DNA of 17,366 bases from an uncultured Beijerinckiaceae bacterium (GCA_937863205.1 CALMGA010000561.1:1-17366); one strand, 5' to 3'. Shown: positions 1 to 7,783, counted from the first letter of the stretch. Numbers and translations: made by a program. The notes: generated by a model not told the origin, from the sequence alone.

Positions 1-1
1 C

Positions 2-2254
2 CGCGTCGGCGGCTACCACATCGCTTGCCTGACGCCGCAGGCCGCAGCGGTCGGCCGCGATAATCTCGCTCGGCTGCTGGTCGGCTCGGAAGGCACGCTG
101 GCGATCTCGGAAGCGCTGCTGCTGCAGCTGTCGCCGATCAAGCCGCGCAAGGTGGTCGGCATTTGCCAGTTCCCGTCCTTTCGCGCGGCGATGGAGGCGA
201 CGCAGCACCTCGTCGCCCTCGATCCCGAAGCGGTCGAGCTCGTCGACCGGACCATGATCGACCTCGGCCGCGGCATCCCGATCTACCGCGCCACCCTCGA
301 CCGCATGGTGCGGGGCGAACCTCAGGCCCTGCTGCTGGTCGAGTTCCACGGCGAGGACGACCGCTGGCTTGCCTCCAGGCTCGCCGCGCTGGACGAGGCG
401 ATGGCCGACATCGGCCATCCCGACGCGGTGGTGCGGGCGACCGACGCGGCCTTCCAGTCGGCCATCGCCGAGGTGCGCGAAGCAGGCCTCAACATCATGA
501 TGTCGATGAAGGGGTCGGGCAAGCCGATCTCGTTCATCGAGGACTGCGCGGTCGACCTCGCCGATCTTGCCGACTACACCGAGCGCCTGAACGCCGTCTT
601 CGCCCGTCACGGCACGGCGCCGACGTATTACGCCCACGCGTCCGTCGGCTGCCTGCACGTGCGCCCGGTGCTCAACCTGAAGCAGGACGCCGACGTGCGC
701 GCGATGCGCTCCATCGCGGAACAATGCTTCGACCTCGTGCGCGAATACAAGGGCAGCCATTCCGGCGAGCACGGCGACGGCATCATCCGCTCGGAGTTCA
801 TCGAGTCGATGTTCGGGTCGAGGATCACCCGCGCGATGGAGGAAGTGAAGGACGCCTTCGATCCCGCAGGCACGCTCAACCCCGGGCGGATCGTGCGCCC
901 GCCGCGGATGGACGACCGCAGCCTGTTCCGCTACGCGCCGGACTATCATGCCGCCGAGCTGACGCCGCGCCTCGATTGGTCGGAATGGCCGGGGCCGCAG
1001 GGCGGCCTGCTCAACGCCGTCGAGATGTGCAACAACAACGGCACCTGCCGCAACTTTGACGCCGGCGTGATGTGCCCGTCCTATCGCATAACCCGCGACG
1101 AGCGGCACCTGACGCGCGGCCGCGCCAACACGCTGCGCCTCGCCCTCACCGGGCAGCTCGGCGGCGGCGATGCCCTCGCCGGCGACGACGTGGCCGAGGC
1201 GATGAAGCTGTGCGTCTCCTGCAAGGCGTGCCGGCGCGAGTGCCCGATGGGCGTCGACATGTCCAAGATGAAGATCGAGGCCGCCGCAGCCCGCGCGGCC
1301 GCGCGTGGCATCAGCCTGCGCGACCGTTTGGTCGCCGAGCTGCCGCGCTACGCGCCGATTGCCGCGCGGCTGGCCCCGCTGGCCAACCTGCGCAACCGCA
1401 GCCCGCTGCTGCGCCGCCTGATGGAGCGAACGATCGGCGTCGCCGCCTCGCGCCCGCTGCCGGTCTTCCGCCGCGACCCGTTCCGCGACGGCGAACTTCC
1501 CCGTGCGAGCGGCGCCAGCGGCGAGGTGATCCTTTTCGCCGACACCTTCAACCGCACCTACGAGCCGGAGAACCTGCGCGCCGCCGTGCGCGTGCTCTAC
1601 GGCTTCGGCTTCAAGGCGGTGGCGCCGAACGCGAGCGGCCGGCCGCTGTGCTGCGGCCGCACCTACCTCGCCGCCGGCCTCGTCGACCGGGCCCGCGCCG
1701 AGGCCCGGCGCACGATGGCGGCGCTGGCCGGTCAAGGGCTCGCCGACGACACGCCGGTGGTCGGGCTGGAGCCATCCTGCCTGATGACGCTGCGCGACGA
1801 GTTCGGCTCGCTGCTGCCGGGCACCGAGGCGACCGCATTGAAAGGGCGGGCCAAGCTGCTCAGCGAGTTTCTCGTCGCCTCCGGTGCCAAGCCGGTTTCC
1901 GGGGCGAACCTGCGCCTCGATGGCACGGCTCACGTCCACGGCCATTGCCACCAGAAGGCCTTCGCCGCATGGCCGGCGCAGCTTCAGGCGCTGGGCGCCA
2001 TCGCCGGCCTCGACGTCAAGCCGATACAGTCGTCGTGCTGCGGCATGGCCGGCGCCTTCGGCTACCAGAGGGAAACGCTGGAGGCGTCGAAGGCGATGGC
2101 CGAGGCTTCGCTGATGCCGGCCGTGCGCGCCGCCCCCGCCGCCGATCTGATCGTGGCCGACGGCACCTCGTGCCGCCACCAGATCGCCGATCTCGCCGGC
2201 CGCGAAGCGCTGCACTCCGTGCACGTGCTGGACCGGGCGCTCGGCGGCGGCTGA
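2..2254 (+). CDS. Fused FAD-binding and (Fe-S)-binding 2-hydroxyacid dehydrogenase, 5'-truncated by the window
   Basis: The frame is open from the first bases, so the start lies upstream; 751 residues are visible. The tail of the FAD-binding (PCMH) domain shows LLVGSEGTLAI (about bases 77-109). An FAD-oxidase C-terminal domain follows, with SFIEDCAV (about 530-553), HASVGCLHVRP and GEHGDG (766-783). Next comes a GlcF-like half: a cysteine cluster CNNNGTC (1028-1048) with CPSY behind it, the 4Fe-4S motif CVSCKACRRECP (1211-1246), then two CCG-type domains with CCGRTY (1648-1665) and GHCHQKA plus SSCCGMAGAFGY (to about 2065). This GlcD-GlcF fusion is the layout of E. coli YdiJ and of Fe-S D-lactate dehydrogenases, usually near 1,000 residues. 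Such enzymes oxidise a D-2-hydroxyacid (D-lactate, glycolate or D-2-hydroxyglutarate) and pass electrons to the respiratory chain. Which substrate is used cannot be read here. The stop is TGA at 2252-2254. Confidence 0.93.
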   Translation, partial: RVGGYHIACLTPQAAAVGRDNLARLLVGSEGTLAISEALLLQLSPIKPRKVVGICQFPSFRAAMEATQHLVALDPEAVELVDRTMIDLGRGIPIYRATLDRMVRGEPQALLLVEFHGEDDRWLASRLAALDEAMADIGHPDAVVRATDAAFQSAIAEVREAGLNIMMSMKGSGKPISFIEDCAVDLADLADYTERLNAVFARHGTAPTYYAHASVGCLHVRPVLNLKQDADVRAMRSIAEQCFDLVREYKGSHSGEHGDGIIRSEFIESMFGSRITRAMEEVKDAFDPAGTLNPGRIVRPPRMDDRSLFRYAPDYHAAELTPRLDWSEWPGPQGGLLNAVEMCNNNGTCRNFDAGVMCPSYRITRDERHLTRGRANTLRLALTGQLGGGDALAGDDVAEAMKLCVSCKACRRECPMGVDMSKMKIEAAAARAAARGISLRDRLVAELPRYAPIAARLAPLANLRNRSPLLRRLMERTIGVAASRPLPVFRRDPFRDGELPRASGASGEVILFADTFNRTYEPENLRAAVRVLYGFGFKAVAPNASGRPLCCGRTYLAAGLVDRARAEARRTMAALAGQGLADDTPVVGLEPSCLMTLRDEFGSLLPGTEATALKGRAKLLSEFLVASGAKPVSGANLRLDGTAHVHGHCHQKAFAAWPAQLQALGAIAGLDVKPIQSSCCGMAGAFGYQRETLEASKAMAEASLMPAVRAAPAADLIVADGTSCRHQIADLAGREALHSVHVLDRALGGG

Positions 2255-2358
2255 CCCGCTGGAATGCGTCCCGCACGGGAGAGGTGAGCGCGCCCCTTTG
2301 CAGTCGGCTCATCCCTGCGCTAGCTGTGCCCGACCGGAGCGGGGATCGCCGACCCTTG

Positions 2359-3129
2359 ATGCAGACCATGACCACGGGCGATGGCGTCGACCTCGCCTAT
2401 CTCGTCGAGCCGCCCGCGGCGGCGGATCGCGGCGAGCCCATCGTGCTGATCCACGGCTTCGCGTCGAGCCACGCGGTGAACTGGGTCTTCCCGCAGTGGG
2501 TGCAGGCGCTGACGGCGGCCGGACGCACCACCATCCTCTACGACGTGCGCGGCCACGGGCGCTCGGCCAAGCTCTACGACCCGGCCGCCTACACCATGGA
2601 CAAGCTCTCGGCCGACGCGCTGGCGCTGCTCGATCACCTCGGGCACAGGCGCCTCGACGTGATGGGGTACTCGATGGGCGCGCGCATCGGCGCTTATCTG
2701 CAGCGCCGCGCGCCGGAGCGGGTGCGCTCGCTCGTGCTGGGCGGCCTGGGCTACAGCCTCGTCGAGGGCGGCACCCTGCCTATGGGCATCGCCGACGCGA
2801 TGGACGCGCCCTCGCTGGACAGCCTCACCGACCCGAACCAGCGCCTGTTCCGCGCCTTCGCCGACGCCACCCGTTCGGACCGGCGGGCGCTCTCCGCCTG
2901 CATCCGCGGCGCCCGCCAGCTGATGCCGGCCGACGAGGTCGGCGCCATCGGCTGCCCCGCGCTGGTGGCAGTGGGCACGCTTGACGACATCGCCGGCGAC
3001 CCGCAAGCGCTGGCCGACCTGCTGCCGGACGCGCGCGTGCTCCACATCGAGGGGCGCGACCACAACCGGGCGGTCGGCGACCGCAGCTACAAGGAGGCCG
3101 TGCTGCGCTTCCTCGCAGAACGTCGATGA
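2359..3129 (+). CDS. Alpha/beta hydrolase
   Basis: A 256-residue alpha/beta-hydrolase-fold protein with no signal peptide, so probably cytoplasmic. The oxyanion-hole motif IHGFASS is at residues 31-37 and YDVRGHGRS at 61-69. The nucleophile elbow GYSMGA puts the catalytic Ser at 105. The acid is Asp209 or 210 (GTLDD), and the His is in GRDHNRAV at 235, so the triad is complete and in order. The length fits single-domain esterases or hydrolases without a large lid. The substrate is unknown. The start is ATG 2359; a second in-frame ATG lies at 2368 and neither has a strong ribosome site (a GGGG run sits 14 bases before the first). It lies 104 bases after the dehydrogenase and 94 bases before cysE. 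From memory this hydrolase-cysE order recurs in Hyphomicrobiales, which I could not check. Confidence 0.9.
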   Translation: MQTMTTGDGVDLAYLVEPPAAADRGEPIVLIHGFASSHAVNWVFPQWVQALTAAGRTTILYDVRGHGRSAKLYDPAAYTMDKLSADALALLDHLGHRRLDVMGYSMGARIGAYLQRRAPERVRSLVLGGLGYSLVEGGTLPMGIADAMDAPSLDSLTDPNQRLFRAFADATRSDRRALSACIRGARQLMPADEVGAIGCPALVAVGTLDDIAGDPQALADLLPDARVLHIEGRDHNRAVGDRSYKEAVLRFLAERR

Positions 3130-3210
3130 TCCTCCTATATCGATCGGGGACTGGCGGGACGGCGGCGCCCGGTCCGCGCCGCATCCGGCCCGCTTCCGGG
3201 CGGCATGCGC

Positions 3211-3216
3211 AAGGGG
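3211..3216 (+). promoter_or_regulatory. Ribosome binding site deciding the cysE TTG start
   Basis: AAGGGG lies 7 bases upstream of TTG 3224 and 16 bases upstream of the alternative ATG 3233. The spacing favours the TTG. This is inference from spacing only. Confidence 0.55.
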
Positions 3217-3223
3217 TGAACAT

Positions 3224-4096
3224 TTGATCGGCATGGGAAGCCAGGGCGCCAAGATCGTGACGTTGCACGGAGCTGATCCGGTTCTCGCGCGCTTGACCGT
3301 TGAAGCGGAGGAGGTGATCCGCCGCGAGCCGGAACTTGCCGGCTTCATGTACTCCACGATCCTCAACCACGACACGCTGGAAAGCGCGGTCATCCACCGC
3401 GTCGCCGCGCGGCTGTCGCACCAGGACGTGCCCGGCGACCTGATCCGGCAGGCCTACGCCGACGTGGTGGCCGGCGATCCGGCCTTCGCCGACGCCTTCC
3501 ACGCCGACCTCATCGCCGTGGTCGACCGCGACCCGGCCTGCACTCGGCTGATCGAGCCGATTCTGTACTTCAAGGGCTTCCACGCGATTCAGGCGCACCG
3601 TCTCTCCCATGCCCTTTGGAAGGCCGGCCGGCACGACTTCGCCTTCTACCTGCAGAGCCGGTCCTCGGCGGTGTTCCAGACCGACATCCATCCCGCGGCG
3701 CGGATCGGCAAGGGTGTCTTCCTCGACCATGCCACCGGGCTGGTCGTCGGCTCGACCGCGCTGATCGAGGACAACGTGTCGATGCTGCAGGACGTGACGC
3801 TGGGCGGCACCGGCAAGGAGGTCGGCGACCGCCATCCCAAGGTGCGCCACGGCGTGCTGATCGGCGCCGGCGCCAAGATCCTCGGCAACATCGAGGTCGG
3901 CCATTGCGCCCGCATCGCCGCCGGCTCCGTGGTGCTGCACCCCGTGCCCAACAACAAGACCGTGGCCGGCGTGCCGGCCCGCATCGTGGGCGAGGCCGGC
4001 TGCGCCGAGCCGGCCCGGACCATGGACCAGATCCTCGCCGCCAAGCCGACGCTGGAAGCGCTGCAGGGCCGGGTGGTGATCGAGCCGGGACGGTAG
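3224..4096 (+). CDS. cysE: Serine O-acetyltransferase (CysE)
   Basis: Transfers acetyl from acetyl-CoA to L-serine, giving O-acetylserine, the committed step of cysteine synthesis in the cytoplasm. The protein has 290 residues from a TTG start. An alpha-helical N-terminal SATase domain (about 15-150, with EPILYFKGFHAIQAHR at 111-126) precedes a left-handed beta-helix of hexapeptide repeats (about 155-255). The catalytic residues match E. coli CysE by motif: Asp154 in TDIHP (E. coli Asp143), His169 in DHATG (His158) and His204 in GDRHPK (His193). VAGVPARIVG closes the helix. The TTG start at 3224 is preferred because AAGGGG (3211-3216) lies 7 bases before it, against 16 bases before the ATG at 3233 (287 residues). 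The C-terminus ends in Pro-Gly-Arg, not the isoleucine that docks into cysteine synthase CysK in E. coli. The family is certain; the exact start is less so. Confidence 0.96.
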   Translation: MIGMGSQGAKIVTLHGADPVLARLTVEAEEVIRREPELAGFMYSTILNHDTLESAVIHRVAARLSHQDVPGDLIRQAYADVVAGDPAFADAFHADLIAVVDRDPACTRLIEPILYFKGFHAIQAHRLSHALWKAGRHDFAFYLQSRSSAVFQTDIHPAARIGKGVFLDHATGLVVGSTALIEDNVSMLQDVTLGGTGKEVGDRHPKVRHGVLIGAGAKILGNIEVGHCARIAAGSVVLHPVPNNKTVAGVPARIVGEAGCAEPARTMDQILAAKPTLEALQGRVVIEPGR

Positions 4097-4115
4097 CGCG
4101 AACGGCGGCCGCGCC

Positions 4116-4442
4116 TTGGCTTCGAGCAGGCGCACGGTGGACCACATCCGCGAGCAGGCGGCCGGCGCCGGCACGGTCACGACGCGCCCGATGTTCGGCG
4201 AATACGCGCTGTACTGCGACGGCAGGCTCGTCGCCCTGATCTGCGACGACCGGCTGTTCCTCAAGCCGACCGCCGCCGGGCGCCGACTTCTCGATCCGGT
4301 TGAGGAGGCACCGCCCTACCCCGGCGCCAAGCCCTTCCTCGTGGTTTCGGCGGAGCTTTGGGATGAGGCCGACCGGCTGGCCGAGCTGGTCCGGGCCTCG
4401 GCCGCCGAGCTGCCCCCGCCTAAAACCAAACGTCGCTGTTGA
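4116..4442 (+). CDS. TfoX/Sxy N-terminal-domain protein
   Basis: A 108-residue protein matching the TfoX N-terminal domain: RPMFGEYALYCDGRLVALI at about residues 24-42, followed by DDRLFLKPTAAGR and a PYPGAKPFLV segment. The TfoX C-terminal domain found in full-length Sxy of gamma-proteobacteria is absent. Single-domain versions are common in alphaproteobacteria and have no proven function, so a role in competence should not be assumed. The longest reading starts at TTG 4116, 19 bases after the cysE stop. It has no convincing ribosome site, and GTG 4137 is an alternative that would drop seven residues. The stop at 4440-4442 is 13 bases before cobT, so cysE, this gene and cobT may share a transcript. 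Confidence 0.82.
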   Translation: MASSRRTVDHIREQAAGAGTVTTRPMFGEYALYCDGRLVALICDDRLFLKPTAAGRRLLDPVEEAPPYPGAKPFLVVSAELWDEADRLAELVRASAAELPPPKTKRRC

Positions 4443-4455
4443 AGGATCCCGACCC

Positions 4456-5481
4456 ATGGCCGCCAGCGGCTTGCCGTTCGACGACATCCGCGAACTCCTC
4501 GCCCTGCTGCCGGACGCCTCCGCCCAGGCGGAGCAGGACGTGCGGGAGCGTCAGGCGAGCCTGACGAAGCCGCCGGGATCGCTCGGCCGGCTCGACGAGG
4601 CGGTGGTGTTCCTCGCTCGCTGGCAGAACAAGGGGCTGCCGACGATCGACCGGCCGCAGGTCGCCATCTTCGCCGGCAATCACGGCGTGGTCGCGCGCGG
4701 CGTCTCCGCCTACCCCGCCTCCGTCACCCGCGCGATGCTGGAAAACTTCGCCGCCGGCGGTGCCGCGGTGAACCAGATCTGCGCAACCTACGGGCTCGGC
4801 CTCAAGGTGTTCGAACTCGCGCTGGACCTCCCCACCGCCGACATCTCGCGGGAGCCGGCGATGGATGAGGCCGGCTGCGCGGGCACCATCGCCTTCGGCA
4901 TGGAAGCGGTCGCCGGCGAGGCCGACGTGCTGGCCTTGGGCGAGATGGGCATCGGCAACACCACGGTCGCAGCGGCAATCTTCTGCGCGCTCTTCGGCGG
5001 CACGGCGGCCGATTGGGTCGGGCGCGGCACCGGGGTGGACGAGGCCGGGCTCGCCCGCAAGGTCGCGGTGGTAGAGGAAGCGCTTGCCTGTCATGCCGGC
5101 AACCTGCGCGATCCGCTCGAAGTGCTGCGACGGCTGGGCGGGCGCGAGGTGGCAGCGCTGGTCGGCGCGATCCTCGCCGCGCGGCTGCAGCGCGTGCCGG
5201 TGATCCTGGATGGCTTCGTGGTCACGGCTGCCGCCGCCATCCTGCACGCCCTCGATCCCGGCGCGATCGACCACTGTCTCGCCGGCCATGTTTCGGCCGA
5301 GCAGGCTCATCGCGCAGCCCTGCAGCGGCTCGGCAAGGCGCCGCTGCTCGATCTGGGCATGCGGCTCGGCGAAGGATCGGGCGCGGCGCTGGCGCTGGGA
5401 TTGCTTAAGGCCGCCGTCGCCTGCACCCGCGACATGGCGACCTTCGCGCAAGCGGGCGTGGCCGGGCCGGTGGGGCCGTAG
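4456..5481 (+). CDS. cobT: Nicotinate-nucleotide--dimethylbenzimidazole phosphoribosyltransferase (CobT)
   Basis: Makes alpha-ribazole phosphate from nicotinate mononucleotide and 5,6-dimethylbenzimidazole, the step that activates the lower ligand of cobalamin. The protein has 341 residues, close to the usual 340-355. Family motifs in order: RQASLTKPPGSLGRLD (32-47), FAGNHGVVARGVSAYP (72-87), ALGEMGIGNTT (160-170), GRGTGVD (189-195), ILDGFVVTAAA (250-260) and RLGEGSGAALAL (303-314). Glu306 in the last motif corresponds to the catalytic Glu317 of the Salmonella enzyme. ATG 4456 is preceded by AAGGA (4442-4446). cobT often sits beside cobS or cobU, but no other cobamide gene is visible, so it is detached from the rest of the pathway or the neighbours lie elsewhere. 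It ends 149 bases from the convergent stop at 5630. Confidence 0.96.
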   Translation: MAASGLPFDDIRELLALLPDASAQAEQDVRERQASLTKPPGSLGRLDEAVVFLARWQNKGLPTIDRPQVAIFAGNHGVVARGVSAYPASVTRAMLENFAAGGAAVNQICATYGLGLKVFELALDLPTADISREPAMDEAGCAGTIAFGMEAVAGEADVLALGEMGIGNTTVAAAIFCALFGGTAADWVGRGTGVDEAGLARKVAVVEEALACHAGNLRDPLEVLRRLGGREVAALVGAILAARLQRVPVILDGFVVTAAAAILHALDPGAIDHCLAGHVSAEQAHRAALQRLGKAPLLDLGMRLGEGSGAALALGLLKAAVACTRDMATFAQAGVAGPVGP

Positions 5482-5530
5482 ACCCCTCCGGCCGAACCCA
5501 CGCCGGCGCGTTCACGCCGAGCGCCGGTTT

Positions 5531-5579
5531 AGAGCATCGGACCGAAAAGTGCGCAGCGGTGTTCGGACAAATCCGATGC
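5531..5579. repeat. Hyphomicrobiales-type intergenic palindromic repeat
   Basis: GCATCGGA (5534-5541) and TCCGATGC (5572-5579) form the outer arms of an inverted repeat. CCGAA (5542-5546) and TTCGG (5562-5566) form a nested inner stem. The same opening word, AGAGCATCGGACC, recurs at 5593-5605. Its opening AGAGCATCGGACCGAAAAGT resembles dispersed intergenic repeats I recall from many rhizobia and relatives (RIME-like mosaic elements). That assignment is from memory. It sits between the convergent ends of cobT and the small secreted protein gene. Confidence 0.7.
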
Positions 5580-5591
5580 GGCACAACGACT

Positions 5592-5632
5592 TAGAGCATC
5601 GGACCGGACTCGGTTCAGGGTCCGATGCTCTA
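5592..5632. terminator. Perfect 14-bp inverted repeat between convergent genes, possible bidirectional terminator
   Basis: TAGAGCATCGGACC (5592-5605) is exactly mirrored by GGTCCGATGCTCTA (5619-5632) around a 13-base loop. The right arm contains the TAG stop codon of the minus-strand gene (5630-5632). No T run follows on either side, so it is not a textbook intrinsic terminator. It may be the third box of the adjacent repeat, recruited as a transcript end. The inverted repeat is directly visible; the terminator role is inference. Confidence 0.5.
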
Positions 5633-6004
5633 GCGACCGCCGCCGAAGCCGGGCAAGCCGCCCGAAGGACCGCCGGTTGCCGTCTGCTTGGCGTCCGGCG
5701 CGAGTTCCTGAGCCACGCCGGGCTCGTGTTGCGCGTCCAGACTGCGGCGCAGCACCGTGCCACCGGGACCCTGGTAGCCATCATAGGTGCCTCTGGGCGG
5801 GATCTGAGCGGCGCCAGCATTGAAGCCGCCCCCGTCCTCGCTCACGGAGCGGCCGGAGTAGGGCGCGGCATAGCCGACGTAAGCTCGCGGCACGCCGGCC
5901 CGCGCGACGATGCGGTGGCGGTGGTGGAGCGGCTTGGCCGAGGCGGCCGGCGCCACGGCCAGGATGCACGCCGAAGCGAGCAGAAACGTGTGGGCGGTTC
6001 TCAT
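5630..6004 (-). CDS. Small secreted protein of unknown function
   Basis: I do not recognise this family. The 124-residue protein begins with a clear signal peptide: MRTAH, a hydrophobic core at about 7-20, then Ala-Ser-Ala at 21-23 as the likely signal-peptidase I site. The mature part starts with a short His/Arg cluster (KPLHHRHR). It continues with a Tyr/Gly-rich segment (YVGYAAPYSG, DGGGFNAGA, TYDGYQGPGG) and ends in a Gly-rich tail (GLPGFGGGR). No cysteines remain in the mature chain. ATG 6004 has AAGGA 7 bases upstream on the minus strand, supporting the start. The TAG stop lies inside the right arm of the 5592-5632 palindrome. The gene is 170 bases downstream of the S10 peptidase gene on the same strand, so it may have its own promoter. 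Periplasmic location is predicted; the role is unknown. Confidence 0.75.
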   Translation of the reverse strand: MRTAHTFLLASACILAVAPAASAKPLHHRHRIVARAGVPRAYVGYAAPYSGRSVSEDGGGFNAGAAQIPPRGTYDGYQGPGGTVLRRSLDAQHEPGVAQELAPDAKQTATGGPSGGLPGFGGGR

Positions 6005-6174
6005 GGATCGTCCTTGGGTTGGGCACCGAACCTGAGCTTCCCGGGGACGTGTCCGGCAGCCTTCGGGCTCCCACCTTATGTAGGGAGCGCACCGCGCCGC
6101 CGCCGCCCGACCGCCGCCCGGCGCGACGCTTTGCGTGTCACAGCTCGGTGAGGCCGCGCCGGGCGTGCCGCGCG

Positions 6175-7698
6175 TCAGCGCTGGCCGGCGGCGCCTTCGC
6201 CGGTGACGAGGCGGCGGGCGTCCTCGTGCATGGCCGCGCGCGAGGCGTCGTCGAGGTAGGGCATGTGGCCGCCGCCGTAGACGGCGAGGCGAAGGCGCGA
6301 CGGATCGCCGTAGGCCGGCAGCTGATCGATCAGCATCTTCGAGACGTAGTAGGGCGTGACCTGATCGGTGACGCCATGCATGACCAGGGCGTGGAAGTTC
6401 GGGTCGAGGGAGAGCAGCGTGGCGAGGTCGCCCACCGCCTCGGCGGGGCGACGTCCGGTGTTCCACTCCCAATGGCCGTTGACCTGCATGTTGAGGATCT
6501 CGTAGCGGGCCTGCACCGGCCACATCAGCCGCCCCGCGGTGAGCTGCGCCATGGCGGTCGCCATCGGCACCTTCAGCGCATCCAGGATCGGATCCTCGTG
6601 TCGGCTGACCGCGTCGTAGGGATTGGGATCGTAGCCCGTGACGTTGGTGTCGTAGCTCGAGGCGATGCGTCCCTCGTCGCGGTTCTTTTCGCGGGTCAGG
6701 GCGGAGGCGTCGACCCGCCCGCCAAGCCGCTGCACGAACTTGAGGTCGAGGCCGGTGAAGCCGGCCACCGCCGCGCTCATCCGTCGGATCGCGGCCGGAT
6801 CGCGACGGCCGCGATAAAGGTCGACGAGGTAGGGACCGGAAGCGTAGCTTTCGACGCTGGCCAGTTCGCCGCGCGGGTCGGGACCTTTCAGTCCCTTGGC
6901 GGCGGCGACGAGCGAGGGCAGATGGGCGGCGGTGACGGCCGGATTGTCGTCCGACCAGAACCAGCCGAAGTCGAGCACCGGCGACACCATCACGAGGCCG
7001 TCGACGCCGATGCCGTCGGCGTCCTCCAGCTTGCGGGCGAGCTTGGGCGCTCGGAACCCGCCGTAGCTTTCGCCCAGGATGAACTTCGGGCTGCCGAGGC
7101 GGCCGTTGGCGACAAGCCACTTGCGCACAACCGTCGCCAGCGAGCCGATGTCGCCGTCCACCGAATAGAACGACTTGGCGGTATCGTCGCCCTTGCCCAG
7201 CGAGCGGCTGTAGCCGGTGCCGAGAGGGTCGATGAAGAGGAGATCGGTGAAATCGAGCCAGGTGTCGGCATTGTCCACGACCTGCGGCAGAGCCGAGGGC
7301 GAGATGGCGGACGCGTTGACCGGCAGGCGCCACGGTCCGACGGCGCCGAGGTCGAGCCAGGCGGAGCTGGCGCCGGGGCCGCCGTTCAGCGCCACGGTCA
7401 GCGGCCGCTTCGCCGGATCCTCGCCTTCCAGCTCGAAGGCGGTGAAGGCGATGTCGGCGAGCGGCGAACCGGAGGCGGCATCGCTGAGGCGGACCGCGCC
7501 GGCGGTCGCCTTGAGGTGCAGGGTCCGGCCGCCCAGCGTCAGGACATGATGGGTGACGGAGGGTGCGGGAAGCGGATGGGGCGGCGTCGTGTCGGCCAGA
7601 TCGGGGGCCGGCGAATGAGCGGCGCCCGGCTTGTCGGCGAGAGCGGGGCCGGCCGCGAACAGGGCGAGGGCGATGAGCGGGGCGAGCGGAACACGCAC
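6175..7698 (-). CDS. Exported S10-family serine carboxypeptidase
   Basis: A 507-residue peptidase S10 protein that removes C-terminal residues from peptides. A signal peptide covers about residues 1-21 (hydrophobic core PLIALALFAAGPALA), so it should act in the periplasm or outside. Family motifs: the oxyanion-hole sequence NGGPGASS (105-112), FIDPLGTGYSRS (155-166), the nucleophile Ser211 in GESYGG, Asp445 in HGVTDQVTPY and His478 in GGGHMPY. The full Ser-Asp-His triad is therefore present in the order typical of S10 (carboxypeptidase Y type). The start is GTG 7698, chosen because a perfect AGGAGG (7706-7711 on the minus strand) lies 7 bases before it. The stop is 6175-6177. It follows the histidine kinase gene after 85 bases on the same strand, so co-transcription is possible. 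Confidence 0.93.
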   Translation of the reverse strand: MRVPLAPLIALALFAAGPALADKPGAAHSPAPDLADTTPPHPLPAPSVTHHVLTLGGRTLHLKATAGAVRLSDAASGSPLADIAFTAFELEGEDPAKRPLTVALNGGPGASSAWLDLGAVGPWRLPVNASAISPSALPQVVDNADTWLDFTDLLFIDPLGTGYSRSLGKGDDTAKSFYSVDGDIGSLATVVRKWLVANGRLGSPKFILGESYGGFRAPKLARKLEDADGIGVDGLVMVSPVLDFGWFWSDDNPAVTAAHLPSLVAAAKGLKGPDPRGELASVESYASGPYLVDLYRGRRDPAAIRRMSAAVAGFTGLDLKFVQRLGGRVDASALTREKNRDEGRIASSYDTNVTGYDPNPYDAVSRHEDPILDALKVPMATAMAQLTAGRLMWPVQARYEILNMQVNGHWEWNTGRRPAEAVGDLATLLSLDPNFHALVMHGVTDQVTPYYVSKMLIDQLPAYGDPSRLRLAVYGGGHMPYLDDASRAAMHEDARRLVTGEGAAGQR

Positions 7699-7705
7699 GT
7701 CGAAA

Positions 7706-7711
7706 CCTCCT
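7706..7711 (-). promoter_or_regulatory. Strong ribosome binding site fixing the GTG start of the S10 peptidase
   Basis: AGGAGG on the minus strand, 7 bases upstream of GTG 7698. It is the strongest Shine-Dalgarno match I noticed at a gene start in the window and decides for GTG in the absence of a nearby ATG. Confidence 0.75.
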
Positions 7712-7783
7712 GAGGGCAGATACCATCCGCACCGATCATGGTCGGGCGATGACGCGTCGGCGCGGCGCGGCGCCGCACGGGGC

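Noticed and set aside
1072..2358. Long upstream extension of the hydrolase frame overlapping the dehydrogenase gene
   Set aside because: The extension reads as Arg/Pro-rich noise and overlaps certain coding sequence. The hydrolase fold begins after ATG 2359.
3188..3201. GCCCG/CGGGC hairpin between the hydrolase and cysE
   Set aside because: A 5-bp stem without a T tract in GC-rich DNA is common by chance; not called a terminator or attenuator.
3204..3218. Tiny ORF Met-Arg-Lys-Gly ahead of cysE, considered as a leader peptide
   Set aside because: It has no cysteine codons and no attenuator stem pair that depends on it, so it is most likely chance.
4116..4442. TfoX-domain protein as evidence for a competence locus
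   Set aside because: Only the N-terminal domain is present, no other competence genes are nearby, and single-domain versions have no demonstrated competence role.
6067..6088. GCTCCC/GGGAGC inverted repeat between the S10 peptidase and small secreted protein genes
   Set aside because: A 6-bp stem with a 10-base loop and no T run, 80-odd bases after the stop. It is too weak to call a terminator.
6019..7713. 564-codon plus-strand open frame opposite the S10 peptidase gene
   Set aside because: The minus-strand frame has a full catalytic triad, signal peptide and AGGAGG site. The plus-strand frame is an antisense shadow without motifs.
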